A stretch of 64,000 bases of DNA. It comes from Vibrio sp. CK2-1. Lineage in GTDB: Bacteria; Pseudomonadota; Gammaproteobacteria; Enterobacterales; Vibrionaceae. The stretch is taken from NCBI RefSeq assembly GCF_021726515.1, contig NZ_JAKKCJ010000006.1, forward strand, positions 62,001 to 126,000, read 5' to 3'. The notes under the pieces were generated by a model. That model made no database searches and was not told the DNA's origin. It worked only from the letters and a program-made list of their open reading frames with translations. The position numbers and the translations under genes were made by a program. Below, in pieces: positions 1 to 9,428 of this stretch; position 1 is the first letter of the stretch, and each line of letters opens with the position of its first letter.

Positions 1-369
1 AATCGAGGGAATCGCCAATGGATAAACCGCTAAGTTTGCCAGATCTGAACGATTAAGATCTTGAGTTAACTTTGCTTCTTGTGCCGGCTTTCCTTCACCA
101 AAAATCATACTCAAAGCGAATAGCAATAAGACTAATCCGCCGGCAGCTTGGAAGGCTGGCAATGGAATCTGCATCGCCTCTAATAAGATTTGCCCCATCA
201 CCAAAAAGAACAATAATACACCGGTTGCAATAGCGACGGCTTTTAAGGCAACTAAGCGCTTTTGTTTAGTAGTCAGTCCTTGAGTTTGAGACAAATAAAT
301 CGGTACGGTACCAACGGGATCAATGACGGCCCATAATACGACAAATTGGGTAATTAAAACGCTGATCAA
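1..369 (-). CDS. MarC family (UPF0056) inner membrane protein, 3' part cut by window edge
   Basis: The frame is open from position 369 to the left edge (123 residues, C-terminal part missing). It starts with TTG, preceded by a strong AAGGAG ribosome-binding site, which is why no ATG-based frame is seen. The N-terminus reads LISVLITQFVVLWAVIDPVG and the visible end reads NLAVYPLAIPSI. Both segments are typical of MarC/UPF0056 multi-spanning membrane proteins, whose physiological substrate is not settled. Hydrophobic segments are visible at about residues 1-22, 42-60 and 66-85. It lies just upstream of nhaP2 on the same strand (26-base gap) and could be co-transcribed with it. The family call is fairly sure and the function is unknown. 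Confidence 0.75.
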   Translation of the reverse strand, partial: MISVLITQFVVLWAVIDPVGTVPIYLSQTQGLTTKQKRLVALKAVAIATGVLLFFLVMGQILLEAMQIPLPAFQAAGGLVLLLFALSMIFGEGKPAQEAKLTQDLNRSDLANLAVYPLAIPSI

Positions 370-394
370 GATGGCTCCTTTGTGATGTTAAGGG

Positions 395-2116
395 TTAAAG
401 TGATTCTTTTGGGGTGATGACAATTCCGACCGTGGTGATTCGCTGATCAACAATATCTCGAATAAACAATGTGACATTACCAAATTCTTTTGCAGCATCA
501 CGAATAGGGATACCATCAAATGACTGCATTAATAATTCATTTAAAGAGAGATGGTGTTCTGCAGGTAAATTGATGCCGTAAGAATGATGTATATCTCCTA
601 TTTTTGTAAAGCCTTTCAAGCATAGTTCATGATTAGGTAAGCTTTCTATTGGTGTCTCATCTGCACTCGAACAAATAAGGTCAACGAAATCTCTAACATT
701 AGGCTTCATCATGATAAATAGATGATCTTCTGCCAATATTAAAGTGGAACCACGAGGTGGGATGACTTGTTTACCTCTCGTTATCATGGCGACAACCGTA
801 CCATCAGGAAGTGCCATTTGAGATAAGCGACGTCCGGCTATCCTTGAATTTGCTCCGAGTCTATATTCAACAATTTCTGCATCGACATCACCTAAGGTGG
901 TGATTTCTAATGTTGCTGCAGGTGTTGATGGTGCAGGCTCCGTTAAACCTAATCGTCGAGCCATGAGAGGCAAAGTTGAACCTTGTATAGTGGCAGAAAT
1001 AAATACGACGAAAAACACCACATTAAAAATTAACCCAGCATCAGGTACCCCGTACATTAAAGGGTAAATGGCGAGGATGATGGGCACCGAGCCTCGTAAC
1101 CCAACCCAAGAAACCAATGTGATTTCTCGTAAGTTGAAACCAAAAGGTTTTAATATCGGTAGAATGGAAATCGGTCTGGCAACTAATGTTAAAACCACTG
1201 CAATCATTAAGCCTTCAAACCAAACATCGAGTAATGATGATGGTGTGATAAGTAGTCCTAATATCATAAACATGCAGATTTGGCCTAACCAAGCTAATCC
1301 ATCATGGAATAAAAAAGTACTGCGTTGGAAGACAAAACGACTATTACCAATCACGACGCCTGTAATGAAAATAGATAAAAAGCCACTTCCACCTAAATTC
1401 GCACTAATTCCAAATGATAATAAGCCTAGAGCTGCCACCATGACAGGGTATAAGCCAGATGTCGTTAAGTTAATATGATTAATTAATCGGACAGATAACC
1501 ACCCGCATGCAAGACCGACAGCAGAGCCTATGCCGATTTGTTGGATGAAGAGCATAAGTAAGCCTGTTCCCGGCTCTAACCCATTGACGATTATCTCTAA
1601 AAGTCCAACGGTGAGAAAGATCGCCATCGGGTCATTGGTTGCACTTTCTATTTCCAAGGTTGATTTGAGTTTAGGGTTGATATGAATACCGGCATTTCGT
1701 AATAGAGAGAATACCGCAGCAGCATCCGTTGAACCGACAATGGCACCAATCAATAAGCCATAAATTAAAGGTATATCAAGAATGTAAGCGGCAGCAAAGC
1801 CTGTTATCGCCGATGTGAATAAAACCCCGAGCGTGGCCAATAAAGAAGCCGGTTTCCAGACTGATTTAATTGATGCCATTGGGGTGTTTAAGCCACCATC
1901 AAACAAGATGACAGCTAGTGCTAAAGTACCTAATGAATGAGCGATAAGAGCATTATCAAAATCAATGCCACCGGGACCATCTTCCCCTGCTAGCATGCCA
2001 ACAATCAGAAACATCACCAATACAGGTAAGCCTAAACGTGCAGAAACCTTGCTTGAGAGGATACCAAAGGCAATTAAAATGGCAGCGAGTAAGATAAGTT
2101 GGTCAATTATAAACAT
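395..2116 (-). CDS. nhaP2: K+(Na+)/H+ antiporter NhaP2 (CvrA), CPA1 family
   Basis: A 573-residue inner membrane cation/proton antiporter. Residues 1-390 form a hydrophobic CPA1 exchanger domain with about 12 membrane segments and the SATNDPMAI stretch expected near the ion-binding aspartate. The remaining roughly 180 residues are soluble and resemble a TrkA_C/RCK-like domain followed by a CorC_HlyC-like tail, as in E. coli CvrA and V. cholerae NhaP2. The frame could begin three codons earlier at a GTG (2125). I chose the ATG at 2116 because AAGAG sits at a good distance before it. It is followed by the acetate-type regulator crbR on the same strand, as I recall for V. cholerae. Its expected role is K+ extrusion at low pH. 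Confidence 0.9.
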   Translation of the reverse strand: MFIIDQLILLAAILIAFGILSSKVSARLGLPVLVMFLIVGMLAGEDGPGGIDFDNALIAHSLGTLALAVILFDGGLNTPMASIKSVWKPASLLATLGVLFTSAITGFAAAYILDIPLIYGLLIGAIVGSTDAAAVFSLLRNAGIHINPKLKSTLEIESATNDPMAIFLTVGLLEIIVNGLEPGTGLLMLFIQQIGIGSAVGLACGWLSVRLINHINLTTSGLYPVMVAALGLLSFGISANLGGSGFLSIFITGVVIGNSRFVFQRSTFLFHDGLAWLGQICMFMILGLLITPSSLLDVWFEGLMIAVVLTLVARPISILPILKPFGFNLREITLVSWVGLRGSVPIILAIYPLMYGVPDAGLIFNVVFFVVFISATIQGSTLPLMARRLGLTEPAPSTPAATLEITTLGDVDAEIVEYRLGANSRIAGRRLSQMALPDGTVVAMITRGKQVIPPRGSTLILAEDHLFIMMKPNVRDFVDLICSSADETPIESLPNHELCLKGFTKIGDIHHSYGINLPAEHHLSLNELLMQSFDGIPIRDAAKEFGNVTLFIRDIVDQRITTVGIVITPKESL

Positions 2117-2247
2117 GCAAGGCACTCTTTTATTAATGGCGTTAGCATTAAAGTACGTCGAGTCGCTAAATTATCTCGATATGTCGCTTAGTTGGGGTGA
2201 ATTAGCAGAGGACTGTGAATGAGGGTTCACTTTTTTGTTGCTAAAGG

Positions 2248-2310
2248 GAAAAAAGAAAGCGACCAATAAAATGTATCATAATTTTGCTATTGATACATTT
2301 TATTGATCGC
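2248..2310 (-). terminator. Long-stem rho-independent terminator after crbR
   Basis: Two 20-base arms (2259-2278 and 2291-2310) pair with a single G-U position around a 12-base loop. On the minus strand the hairpin is followed by a T-rich run (TTTCTTTTTT). It lies directly after the crbR stop codon. The stem is unusually long and AT-rich for a terminator. Confidence 0.75.
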
Positions 2311-2329
2311 GAGTAATGGCTTGTAATGA

Positions 2330-2965
2330 TTAGTTTTCTGTTTCCAACTGTTGCAGCAAGATCACCGCTTGAGTACGGTTTTTAACGTCTAGCTTGCGGA
2401 ATATTGCGGTCATATGCGCTTTAATTGTTGCTTCTGAGACATTCAATTCATAAGCAATTTGCTTGTTAAGTAAGCCGTCTGACAACATGCCTAATACTTT
2501 ATATTGCTGAGGCGTTAACGCGGCCAGTTTTTGGCTAAGCTCATTACAAGCGTCATTATTTTGAATAAGACCTTCAGGGAAGAATGGGTCGCCATTGAGT
2601 ACTTGGTTGAGCGCGCTGTTCAGTTCGCGCATATCGCTCGATTTTGGAATAAAACCAAACGCGCCATGGCTTTTCACCTGACTGACGACGCTAGATTCTT
2701 CACTGGCGGAAATGACCACAATCGGTAAATCTGGATACTCTGAGCGCAAGTGAATTAACCCTGACATACCATTTGAGCCGGGCATTTTTAGATCGAGTAA
2801 TAAAAGGTCGGGTTCATCGACTTTCTTAATTAATGCCAGTAATGCATCGAGAGAGTCGGCTTCATGTAAGTTAGCGCCACTCACCGCCATATGAATAGAT
2901 TGAAATAGGGCGTTACGAAAGAGTGGATGATCATCTGCAATGATAATGTTGTATGTCGAATCCAT
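2330..2965 (-). CDS. crbR: LuxR/NarL-type response regulator, probable CrbR (acetate switch)
   Basis: A 211-residue response regulator. The receiver domain (about 5-125) has the acidic pair DD at 11-12, the phospho-acceptor Asp58 in LLLLDLKMPG and a lysine in FIPKSS. A LuxR-type helix-turn-helix occupies about 149-205 (LTPQQYKVLGMLSDG, NKQIAYELNVSEATIKAH). No histidine kinase is adjacent. In V. cholerae the regulator in the same place, between nhaP2 and dsbD, is CrbR. It works with a distant kinase, CrbS, to activate acetyl-CoA synthetase. The symbol therefore rests on synteny and domain type. The regulator family itself is certain, while the acetate role is inferred. Confidence 0.8.
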   Translation of the reverse strand: MDSTYNIIIADDHPLFRNALFQSIHMAVSGANLHEADSLDALLALIKKVDEPDLLLLDLKMPGSNGMSGLIHLRSEYPDLPIVVISASEESSVVSQVKSHGAFGFIPKSSDMRELNSALNQVLNGDPFFPEGLIQNNDACNELSQKLAALTPQQYKVLGMLSDGLLNKQIAYELNVSEATIKAHMTAIFRKLDVKNRTQAVILLQQLETEN

Positions 2966-3035
2966 GACAATTAGTTCACTGTTAAAGTAACAATGGATTC
3001 ATTATCAACCTGTTTAGCGCATCTCTCAACCGAGC

Positions 3036-3070
3036 AAAGGCAAAAGTCTGAACCATATCCGACTTTTGTC
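3036..3070 (-). terminator. Weak terminator-like hairpin after dsbD
   Basis: An 8-bp perfect stem (CAAAAGTC at 3041-3048 with GACTTTTG at 3061-3068) lies just after the dsbD stop on the minus strand. It is followed only by CCTTTGC, so termination would be weak and read-through into crbR is possible. Confidence 0.35.
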
Positions 3071-3082
3071 TAACTTAGCGCT

Positions 3083-4936
3083 CTACAGCAAGTGGTTTTG
3101 CTTTAAATGTTGAGAGAAGTCATCCGCATTCATAAAACCAGCAATACGAGCTTGCGGAATGTGTTCACCTTGAGCATCCCAAAATTCAATAGTCGGCAGG
3201 CCAAGTACCTTCATTTTCTCCATCAAGGCAATATCATCTGGCGTGGCCGCGGTAACATCGGCTTGAATTAGGACAAAATTAGCCAGTTCACTAGCGACTT
3301 TTGGGTCGTGAAAGGTGTACTTTTCGAACTCTTTACATGCGACACACCAGTCAGCATAGAAATCAAACATCACTGGCTTATTAGCGGCTTTGGCTTGGGC
3401 TAGTTGCTGCTCTAGTTCGCTTACTGTTGAGATGCGGGTAAAGGAAATATTCGCTTGTGATGACTGCGTATGGTTTTGTCCTGAACTAATCACTCCCGCG
3501 GTTTGTAAGCCGAAATACGCCGAGAACACTAAACCCAGAATCGCCACGATTCCGACAAGACTTTGCTGCCAACTTGCTTGCTGCATGCTTTGTTTAACAT
3601 GATACAACCAAGCAAAGCTGATGAGTCCGAGGGTGACCCATAATCCTTGCGCCCACACTTCTGGCAAGATGCGTTCTAATAAGAAAATCGGTGCCGCTAG
3701 TAGGATAAAGCCAAATAGGACTTTTACTCGATTCATCCATTCGCCTGCTTTGGGTAGTAATTTATTACCAAACACCGCAACGATAATCAGTGGAATACCC
3801 ATACCTATGGCTAGGGCATACAGCGCAATCGCACCAGTCAGTAGATCGCCACTTTGCGCCACATACAATAGCGCACCAGAAAGTGGCGCGGTGGTGCAAG
3901 GCGAACACACTAAACCGGAGATCACGCCCATAATAAACACCCCAGCTAAATTACCGCCTTGTTGTTTATTGCTTTGTTCATTGAGCCAAGTTTGTAGGCG
4001 ACTCGGTAGTTGAATGGTGTAGAGGCCAAACATCGACAGCGACAGAAATACAAACACAATACTTAAGCCAATTAATACCGCAGGCGCTTGCAAGGCGGCT
4101 TGGAATTGCACGCCTAAAGAAGCCACTACTAGACCAAGTAGCATGTAAGTTAGCGCCATGCCTTGCACGTAGATGAAAGACAGTTTAAAGGCTTTTTTAG
4201 CGCTCAAACGACCACCGCCGAGGACGATGCCGGTTAAAATTGGGTACATAGGTAGTACACATGGCGTAAAGGCTAAACCTATACCGAGCAGTAAGAATAA
4301 TAACGGCGTCCACCAATGTTCAGCGAGTTGAGAGGCAATGTTGCTGTCGGCAGAATTTGTGCTGGTGCTGGTGGTCGCTTGAGCTGCTTGGTTACTTTCT
4401 GTTGTTTGACTGCTCGCTAATGAATCAGAAGTAGTTACTGAGCTAGATGGCTGGCCGATTTGATCTAAAGGGACGATGCGCGTTTCTGGTGGGTAGCAAA
4501 AACCTGTAGTAGCACAACCTTGATATTGGACGATCAGTTCACCGTTATCGGTGACGCTTTTTAATGGAATCTCGACACTGACCGGTTCAGTGAAAATATG
4601 CACGTCACCAAAAAATTCATCGGAATGAAAAGTGCCTTCTGGGATCTTGGCTTCGCCTATTTCGGCATTGTTAGCTTGGAAAGAAAAACGCTCACGATAC
4701 AGGTAATAGCCCGGCTTGATTTGCCAATCTAGAGTAACCGTATCGCCTTGTTGAATAAAATTGAAAGGGAACGCTTGATCAACTGGCACAAATTGATTGT
4801 TGGTGGCGGGCGTAGCGGAATTGGTGAAATCGGCTAAAGGCGCTTGCACTGAGTCAAAATTGGCCGCTTGAGCGGTAGTCGCAAAACCAATGAATAAGCT
4901 AACGAGCAAAGTAAATAAGCAACGAATGGCGGCCAT
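3083..4936 (-). CDS. dsbD: Thiol:disulfide interchange protein DsbD
   Basis: A 617-residue protein that carries electrons from cytoplasmic thioredoxin across the inner membrane to periplasmic DsbC, DsbG and cytochrome c maturation. A signal peptide ends near TTAQA (residues 20-24). The periplasmic alpha domain has the reactive pair in [13 protein letters not shown] Ser/Thr/Gln-rich linker covers about 145-200. The membrane beta domain has its two cysteines in FTPCVLP and CSPCTTAP, within eight hydrophobic segments. The C-terminal thioredoxin-like gamma domain has [10 protein letters not shown]. All six catalytic cysteines are present. The E. coli neighbour cutA is absent between this gene and dcuA. 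Confidence 0.96.
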   Translation of the reverse strand: MAAIRCLFTLLVSLFIGFATTAQAANFDSVQAPLADFTNSATPATNNQFVPVDQAFPFNFIQQGDTVTLDWQIKPGYYLYRERFSFQANNAEIGEAKIPEGTFHSDEFFGDVHIFTEPVSVEIPLKSVTDNGELIVQYQGCATTGFCYPPETRIVPLDQIGQPSSSVTTSDSLASSQTTESNQAAQATTSTSTNSADSNIASQLAEHWWTPLLFLLLGIGLAFTPCVLPMYPILTGIVLGGGRLSAKKAFKLSFIYVQGMALTYMLLGLVVASLGVQFQAALQAPAVLIGLSIVFVFLSLSMFGLYTIQLPSRLQTWLNEQSNKQQGGNLAGVFIMGVISGLVCSPCTTAPLSGALLYVAQSGDLLTGAIALYALAIGMGIPLIIVAVFGNKLLPKAGEWMNRVKVLFGFILLAAPIFLLERILPEVWAQGLWVTLGLISFAWLYHVKQSMQQASWQQSLVGIVAILGLVFSAYFGLQTAGVISSGQNHTQSSQANISFTRISTVSELEQQLAQAKAANKPVMFDFYADWCVACKEFEKYTFHDPKVASELANFVLIQADVTAATPDDIALMEKMKVLGLPTIEFWDAQGEHIPQARIAGFMNADDFSQHLKQNHLL

Positions 4937-5067
4937 AAAATCTCAATAATCCAGTGAAGTTTAGATAAGGTATATAAGACCACACAAAGGTGGTTTTGGT
5001 TTCATTGCGCGAGTATATCACAGACATTTATAGCGATTGTAATCAGGCAGGGGAAAACTATAGGCAA

Positions 5068-5097
5068 TAAAAAACGAGCCCGCAGACTCGTTTTTTT
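5068..5097 (-). terminator. Rho-independent terminator after dcuA
   Basis: A stem of ACGAG/CTCGT, extended by A-T pairs (5071-5078 with 5087-5094), encloses an 8-base loop. T or A runs lie on both sides, so it can work in either direction. It lies between dcuA and dsbD. Confidence 0.8.
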
Positions 5098-5119
5098 GGA
5101 GGTGATGTTGCTGCTTTAA

Positions 5120-6421
5120 TTAAAGCAAGAAGCCACCAAATACAAAACCTAGTGCTACTGACGTTGCAATGGTGATAACACCAGGGATCATAAACGGATG
5201 GTTAAACACGAGTTTACCAATGCGAGTTGAACCTGTGTCATCCATTTCAACCGCCGCCAATAGTGTAGGGTAGGTTGGAAGAACAAACAGTGCACTTACT
5301 GCTGCAAAAGAGGCGATTGCAGTCAGTGGTGCAACGCCTACTGCTAGAGCTGCTGGCATTAATGCTGTTGTGGTTGCGCCTTGAGAGTACAGCAACATAG
5401 AAGCAAAGAACAAAGTAATCGCTAGCATCCATGGGTATTGTTGTAGCAAATCACCTGCGAAGTGTTTGATTTCCACAATGTGTGCTGAAACGAAAGTATC
5501 GCCTAACCACGCGACACCAAGTACACAGATACAGGCACTCATACCTGAACGGAAAGTTGGCGCAGAAGCAATCTTAGAAGCGTCGACTTTACATAGCAGT
5601 ACAATCGCGGCAGCAGCAGTTAGCATTAATGCCATGATCGCTTGAGTTAGCACGATGTGTGGGTGAGTAATCACACCAACCGTTGGTGAAATTAGCGTTG
5701 CATAGGTCACCACACAAACAATCGCTAGACAGAAGATATATACCGATAATTTTGCCGCGCCAGTCGCTTTTTCGCGTTTCTGTTGGCCTTTAAGTTTGAT
5801 TAAGCCTTTTGCCATACGATCTTGATATTCAGGATCATCTTTTAATTCGCAGCCTAGGAAGTTCGCGACAAATGCACCAACCATACAAGCAATAAAGGTA
5901 GTCGGAATACAAATCGCTAACAGGGTTAAGTAGCTCACGCCAAGTGGTTTTAATAAGCCTGAGAAGAAAACTACCGCAGCTGAAATTGGAGAAGCGGTAA
6001 TCGCGATTTGTGAAGCAATAACGGCAATAGAAAGTGGGCGAGATGGACGAACACCTTGCTCTTTCGCAACTTCAGCAATAATTGGTAAGGTCGAGAACGC
6101 AGTGTGGCCTGTACCGGCAAGTAGCGTCATAAAGTAAGTCACAATCGGCGCGTAAAAAGTAATACGTTTTGGATTTTTACGTAAAAATTGTTCCGCTAAT
6201 TGCACTAACCAGTCCATACCGCCAGCAATTTGCATTGCCGCAATCGCTGAAATAACCGATGCAATAATTAAAATCACATCAATAGGAATCGAACCTGCAT
6301 CTAAGCCAAAGATGGTCGTCAGAACCACAACGCCAGCACCACCAGCGAAACCAATACCGATACCGCCGATTCTCGCCCCGAGGTAGATAAAGAGTAATAC
6401 AATTAAAAGTTGTAATAACAT
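5120..6421 (-). CDS. dcuA: Anaerobic C4-dicarboxylate transporter DcuA
   Basis: A 433-residue, almost entirely hydrophobic inner membrane carrier of the Dcu family. It exchanges external fumarate, malate or aspartate for internal succinate. The N-terminus (LIVLLFIYLGARIGGIGIGFAG is the hydrophobic opening) and the GTGHTAFSTLPIIAEVA stretch are family hallmarks. The usual length is about 430, so it is complete. Pairing with aspA immediately upstream on the same strand (142-base gap) favours DcuA over DcuB. Together they feed aspartate-derived fumarate into anaerobic respiration. Confidence 0.92.
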   Translation of the reverse strand: MLLQLLIVLLFIYLGARIGGIGIGFAGGAGVVVLTTIFGLDAGSIPIDVILIIASVISAIAAMQIAGGMDWLVQLAEQFLRKNPKRITFYAPIVTYFMTLLAGTGHTAFSTLPIIAEVAKEQGVRPSRPLSIAVIASQIAITASPISAAVVFFSGLLKPLGVSYLTLLAICIPTTFIACMVGAFVANFLGCELKDDPEYQDRMAKGLIKLKGQQKREKATGAAKLSVYIFCLAIVCVVTYATLISPTVGVITHPHIVLTQAIMALMLTAAAAIVLLCKVDASKIASAPTFRSGMSACICVLGVAWLGDTFVSAHIVEIKHFAGDLLQQYPWMLAITLFFASMLLYSQGATTTALMPAALAVGVAPLTAIASFAAVSALFVLPTYPTLLAAVEMDDTGSTRIGKLVFNHPFMIPGVITIATSVALGFVFGGFLL

Positions 6422-6515
6422 GTTGTTACCTTCTTTAAAGTCTAAAAATTAACCTGAGATGCAGACTTAAAAATACGACAAAAATCCACAATGCACGTTA
6501 ATTTCCTAATCAAAG

Positions 6516-6545
6516 TTGAAAGAAAGGGAACGCTAAACGTTCCCT
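6516..6545 (-). terminator. Rho-independent terminator after aspA
   Basis: AGGGAACG (6525-6532) and CGTTCCCT (6538-6545) form a perfect 8-bp stem with a 5-base loop. On the minus strand TTTCTTTC follows. The U tract is imperfect, so some read-through from aspA into dcuA is possible. Confidence 0.65.
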
Positions 6546-6563
6546 CTATTCGCTTTACAATAA

Positions 6564-8009
6564 TTAGTTATAACGCTTCGCTTTGTATTGAGGATGCATT
6601 AGGTTTTCAGGAGAGAAAATTTCGTCTAATTGCTCTTCGGTTAGCAAGCCGCGGTCTAGTACGATTTCACGCACGCTCTTACCTGTTTCAGCACAGATTT
6701 TACCCACGATGTCACCTTGGTGGTGGCCAATGTATGGGTTTAGGTAAGTTACGATACCGATAGAGTTGAACACGTAGGCTTCACACACTTCTTTGTTCAC
6801 GGTAATGCCGTCAACACACTTGTCACGTAAGTTAACACAAGCATTTTTCAGAATTTCTAGTGATTCAAACATACATTGTGCAATCACAGGTTCCATTACG
6901 TTTAACTGTAATTGGCCACCTTCAGCTGCAAAAGACAGTGCAGTGTCGTTACCTAGTACTTTAAAGCACACTTGGTTTACTACTTCTGGAATTACTGGGT
7001 TAACTTTAGCCGGCATAATTGAAGAACCTGCTTGTAGCTCAGGTAGGTTGATTTCATTTAAGCCAGCGCGAGGGCCAGAAGACAATAGACGTAGGTCGTT
7101 ACAGATTTTAGACAGTTTAACCGCAAGGCGTTTTAGTGCGCCGTGTGCCATAACATAAGCGCCACAGTCAGACGTTGCTTCGATTAAATCTTCTGCTGGA
7201 GCACATTCAAAACCGGTTACTTCAGATAGGTGTTTAACCGCTAGTGCTTGATATTCTGGTGCGGCATTCAAGCCAGTACCAATGGCGGTTGCGCCTAGGT
7301 TTACTTCTAGTAATAACTTAGAGATGTACTGTAGGTTACGTACTTCTTCGTTTAGCGTTACAGACCAAGCGTGGAATTCTTGACCTACCGTCATTGGAAC
7401 CGCGTCTTGTAGTTGAGTACGGCCCATTTTGATCACTGTGTCATATTCAGCGCTTTTATTATCAAAGGCTTCTTTTAGGTACTGAACCGCTTCAATGGTT
7501 TTCATAATGCTGCTGTAAACAGAAACACGGAAACCCGTTGGGTAAGCACAGTTCGTTGATTGACTCTTGTTTACGTGGTCATTTGGGTTGATGAAGTCGT
7601 ATTCACCTTTTTCTTTACCCATTAACTCAAGTGCTAAGTTGGCGATAACTTCGTTAGTATTCATGTTAACGGAAGTACCAGCGCCACCTTGGAAAACGTC
7701 TGATGGGAATTGATCCATACACTTGCCTGTATTTAAGATCACGTCACACGCTTGAATGATGTAGTCACTGATATCGGCTGGTAATACGCCAATTTCTTTG
7801 TTGGCTAATGCCGCCGCTTTTTTGGTCATAACCATGCCGCGTACAAATTCAGGTACGTCAGAAATAGTGACATTGGAGATGTTGAAGTTTTCGATTGCTC
7901 GGATAGTGTGGATGCCGTAATACGCTTCAGCGGGTACTTCACGAGTCCCTAGTAAGTCTTCTTCAATACGGAATTGTTGTACAGGTGTTTCAATAGTTTG
8001 TGTAGTCAT
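6564..8009 (-). CDS. aspA: Aspartate ammonia-lyase (aspartase) AspA
   Basis: A 481-residue cytoplasmic enzyme of the fumarase/aspartase superfamily that converts L-aspartate to fumarate and ammonia. The start of the conserved region, [19 protein letters not shown], matches E. coli AspA. The signature [11 protein letters not shown], which forms the flexible catalytic loop with its serine, is intact. The open frame runs 22 codons further upstream to an ATG at 8075. The ATG at 8009 is preferred because it gives the family length (about 478) and has AGGA upstream. It sits upstream of dcuA and is divergent from fxsA. Its 250-base promoter region holds AT-rich sequence with two GATCTA words but no clear consensus FNR or CRP site. 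Confidence 0.95.
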   Translation of the reverse strand: MTTQTIETPVQQFRIEEDLLGTREVPAEAYYGIHTIRAIENFNISNVTISDVPEFVRGMVMTKKAAALANKEIGVLPADISDYIIQACDVILNTGKCMDQFPSDVFQGGAGTSVNMNTNEVIANLALELMGKEKGEYDFINPNDHVNKSQSTNCAYPTGFRVSVYSSIMKTIEAVQYLKEAFDNKSAEYDTVIKMGRTQLQDAVPMTVGQEFHAWSVTLNEEVRNLQYISKLLLEVNLGATAIGTGLNAAPEYQALAVKHLSEVTGFECAPAEDLIEATSDCGAYVMAHGALKRLAVKLSKICNDLRLLSSGPRAGLNEINLPELQAGSSIMPAKVNPVIPEVVNQVCFKVLGNDTALSFAAEGGQLQLNVMEPVIAQCMFESLEILKNACVNLRDKCVDGITVNKEVCEAYVFNSIGIVTYLNPYIGHHQGDIVGKICAETGKSVREIVLDRGLLTEEQLDEIFSPENLMHPQYKAKRYN

Positions 8010-8315
8010 TGGATGGATCCTATAAGCATGGAACGCTAATAAAAAAATATCTTTGCCTATGTTGCTAGAATCCATTCACTGCATACAGGTGGCTTATCTT
8101 TGACGATGCAATCATACCCCTTTATAGGTATAAAAATAGATCATAGATCAAACTTTTCATCGCACAATGGCATCTTAATAAGAGTTTCTGTCTGTTTGCA
8201 AATGAATTGTAGGTAAGTTGTAACTTTATCGGTAATCGTTACGTTTTGAGATGGTTAACATTTGTTGTATGAAGTGGGAAAGCATACACTGATGGGTATA
8301 TTACAGGAGGTGTTT

Positions 8316-8810
8316 GTGTTTCCGATTTTAGTTATTTTATTTATTTGTGTTCCGATCATTGAGATTGCGCTGTTTATTCAAGTCGGTGATTTAATTGGCT
8401 TATGGCCGACTATCGCGATTGTGCTATTGACCGCTTTCATCGGGGCATCTTTGGTGCGTAGCCAAGGCATTCAAACCTTGATGTCAGTGCAATCACGCAT
8501 GCAGCAAGGTGAGTTGCCAGCGCAGCAAATTATTGAAGGCGTTATGCTAGCGGTATCAGGGGTATTACTACTGACTCCGGGCTTTATGACGGACGCACTC
8601 GGCATGTTGGTATTATTACCTGCACCGCGCGCATGGATCGCAAAGCAATTAATGCAACGAGTCAAAGTCAGTTCTTCGGCTCAATTCCATTCTTCATCAC
8701 AGTTTCATGGTGAAAATCCATTTAATACTTCAGAGCATGATCAGCAAGGAGATGTGTTTGAAGGCGAGTTTGAAAAGAAAGCTGATGAAGATAAGAGGAT
8801 AGATAAGTAG
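8316..8810 (+). CDS. fxsA: FxsA family membrane protein
   Basis: A 164-residue inner membrane protein of the FxsA family. In E. coli its overproduction relieves F-plasmid exclusion of phage T7; the normal function is unknown. The membrane core covers residues 1-95, including IEIALFIQVGDLIG, GASLVRSQG and LLLTPGFMTDALGM, followed by a charged cytoplasmic tail. Two in-frame ATG codons lie upstream (8262, 8292). The GTG at 8316 is chosen because AGGAGG lies 5 bases before it and because Vibrio FxsA proteins start with this FPI-type segment. It is divergent from aspA and followed by a hairpin-forming repeat. Confidence 0.88.
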   Translation: MFPILVILFICVPIIEIALFIQVGDLIGLWPTIAIVLLTAFIGASLVRSQGIQTLMSVQSRMQQGELPAQQIIEGVMLAVSGVLLLTPGFMTDALGMLVLLPAPRAWIAKQLMQRVKVSSSAQFHSSSQFHGENPFNTSEHDQQGDVFEGEFEKKADEDKRIDK

Positions 8811-8812
8811 AT

Positions 8813-8896
8813 TTCGTGTCTAGGCTCTCGTGCGCTACGCTTATCGTTGCTCGGTCGAAAACCGAGAAGCGTAGCGCTCAAGATACGAGCCTCGTT
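8813..8896. repeat. Palindromic mosaic repeat between convergent fxsA and trmL
   Basis: The left arm (8821-8855) and right arm (8861-8894) are imperfect inverted copies around the loop CGAAA. Each contains GCGCTACGCTT or its complement, plus TTGCTCGG/CCGAGAA and CTCTCG/ACGAG words. T and A runs on the right edge suggest it may also serve as a terminator for fxsA. It is one member of the window-wide repeat family described in the findings. Confidence 0.7.
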
Positions 8897-8897
8897 T

Positions 8898-9377
8898 TTA
8901 AACCGCCCCTTCAAACCCCATTTGTCTCCAAGCTTCAAAGGCAATAATCGCGACGGCATTCGATAGATTCAAACTGCGGCTATCAGGCATCATAGGAATA
9001 CGAATGCGTTGTTCCATTGGTAGCGCTTCAATTGTGTCAGCGGGTAGGCCACGGGTTTCTGGGCCAAATAATAAAACATCACCTTGTTTGAATTCTGCAT
9101 CCACATGATGACCAGTGGTTTTGGTGGTACAGGCAAAGATGCGGTAGTTATCGCCTTTTTCTTGCTCTAAGTATTCAATAAACGCTGCGTAATCTTTATG
9201 ACGTTTAACACGCGCTAAATCGTGATAATCCAGACCAGCACGACGTACTTTCTTTTCTTCTAAATCAAAACCTAGTGGTTCAATTAAGTGCAAGTTAGCG
9301 CCGCAGTTGGCACATAAACGAATGATGTTGCCGGTGTTAGGGGCGATTTCTGGTTCAAATAAAGCAATGTCGAACAT
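8898..9377 (-). CDS. trmL: tRNA (cytidine(34)-2'-O)-methyltransferase TrmL
   Basis: A 159-residue SPOUT-class methyltransferase (YibK type) that methylates the 2'-O of the wobble nucleotide of leucine tRNAs, using S-adenosylmethionine. The family start ([20 protein letters not shown]) is present. So are the trefoil-knot motifs [11 protein letters not shown] and the C-terminal [19 protein letters not shown]. Its length is that of the minimal knot protein with no extra RNA-binding domain. It lies 51 bases upstream of the cpxA stop side, with no sign of a functional link. Confidence 0.94.
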   Translation of the reverse strand: MFDIALFEPEIAPNTGNIIRLCANCGANLHLIEPLGFDLEEKKVRRAGLDYHDLARVKRHKDYAAFIEYLEQEKGDNYRIFACTTKTTGHHVDAEFKQGDVLLFGPETRGLPADTIEALPMEQRIRIPMMPDSRSLNLSNAVAIIAFEAWRQMGFEGAV

Positions 9378-9428
9378 AGTGGTGATACCGTTAGTGGGTG
9401 ACTTGGGTATTATGATACCAGTCCTCGA

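Noticed and set aside
1068-1478. 136-residue frame on the plus strand
   Set aside because: It lies wholly antisense to nhaP2, has no recognisable domain and shows no ribosome-binding site. It is a shadow of the real gene.
8100-8160. FNR site upstream of aspA
   Set aside because: TTGATCTATGATCTA is near the consensus, but the second half is out of register and lacks ATCAA, so I do not call it.
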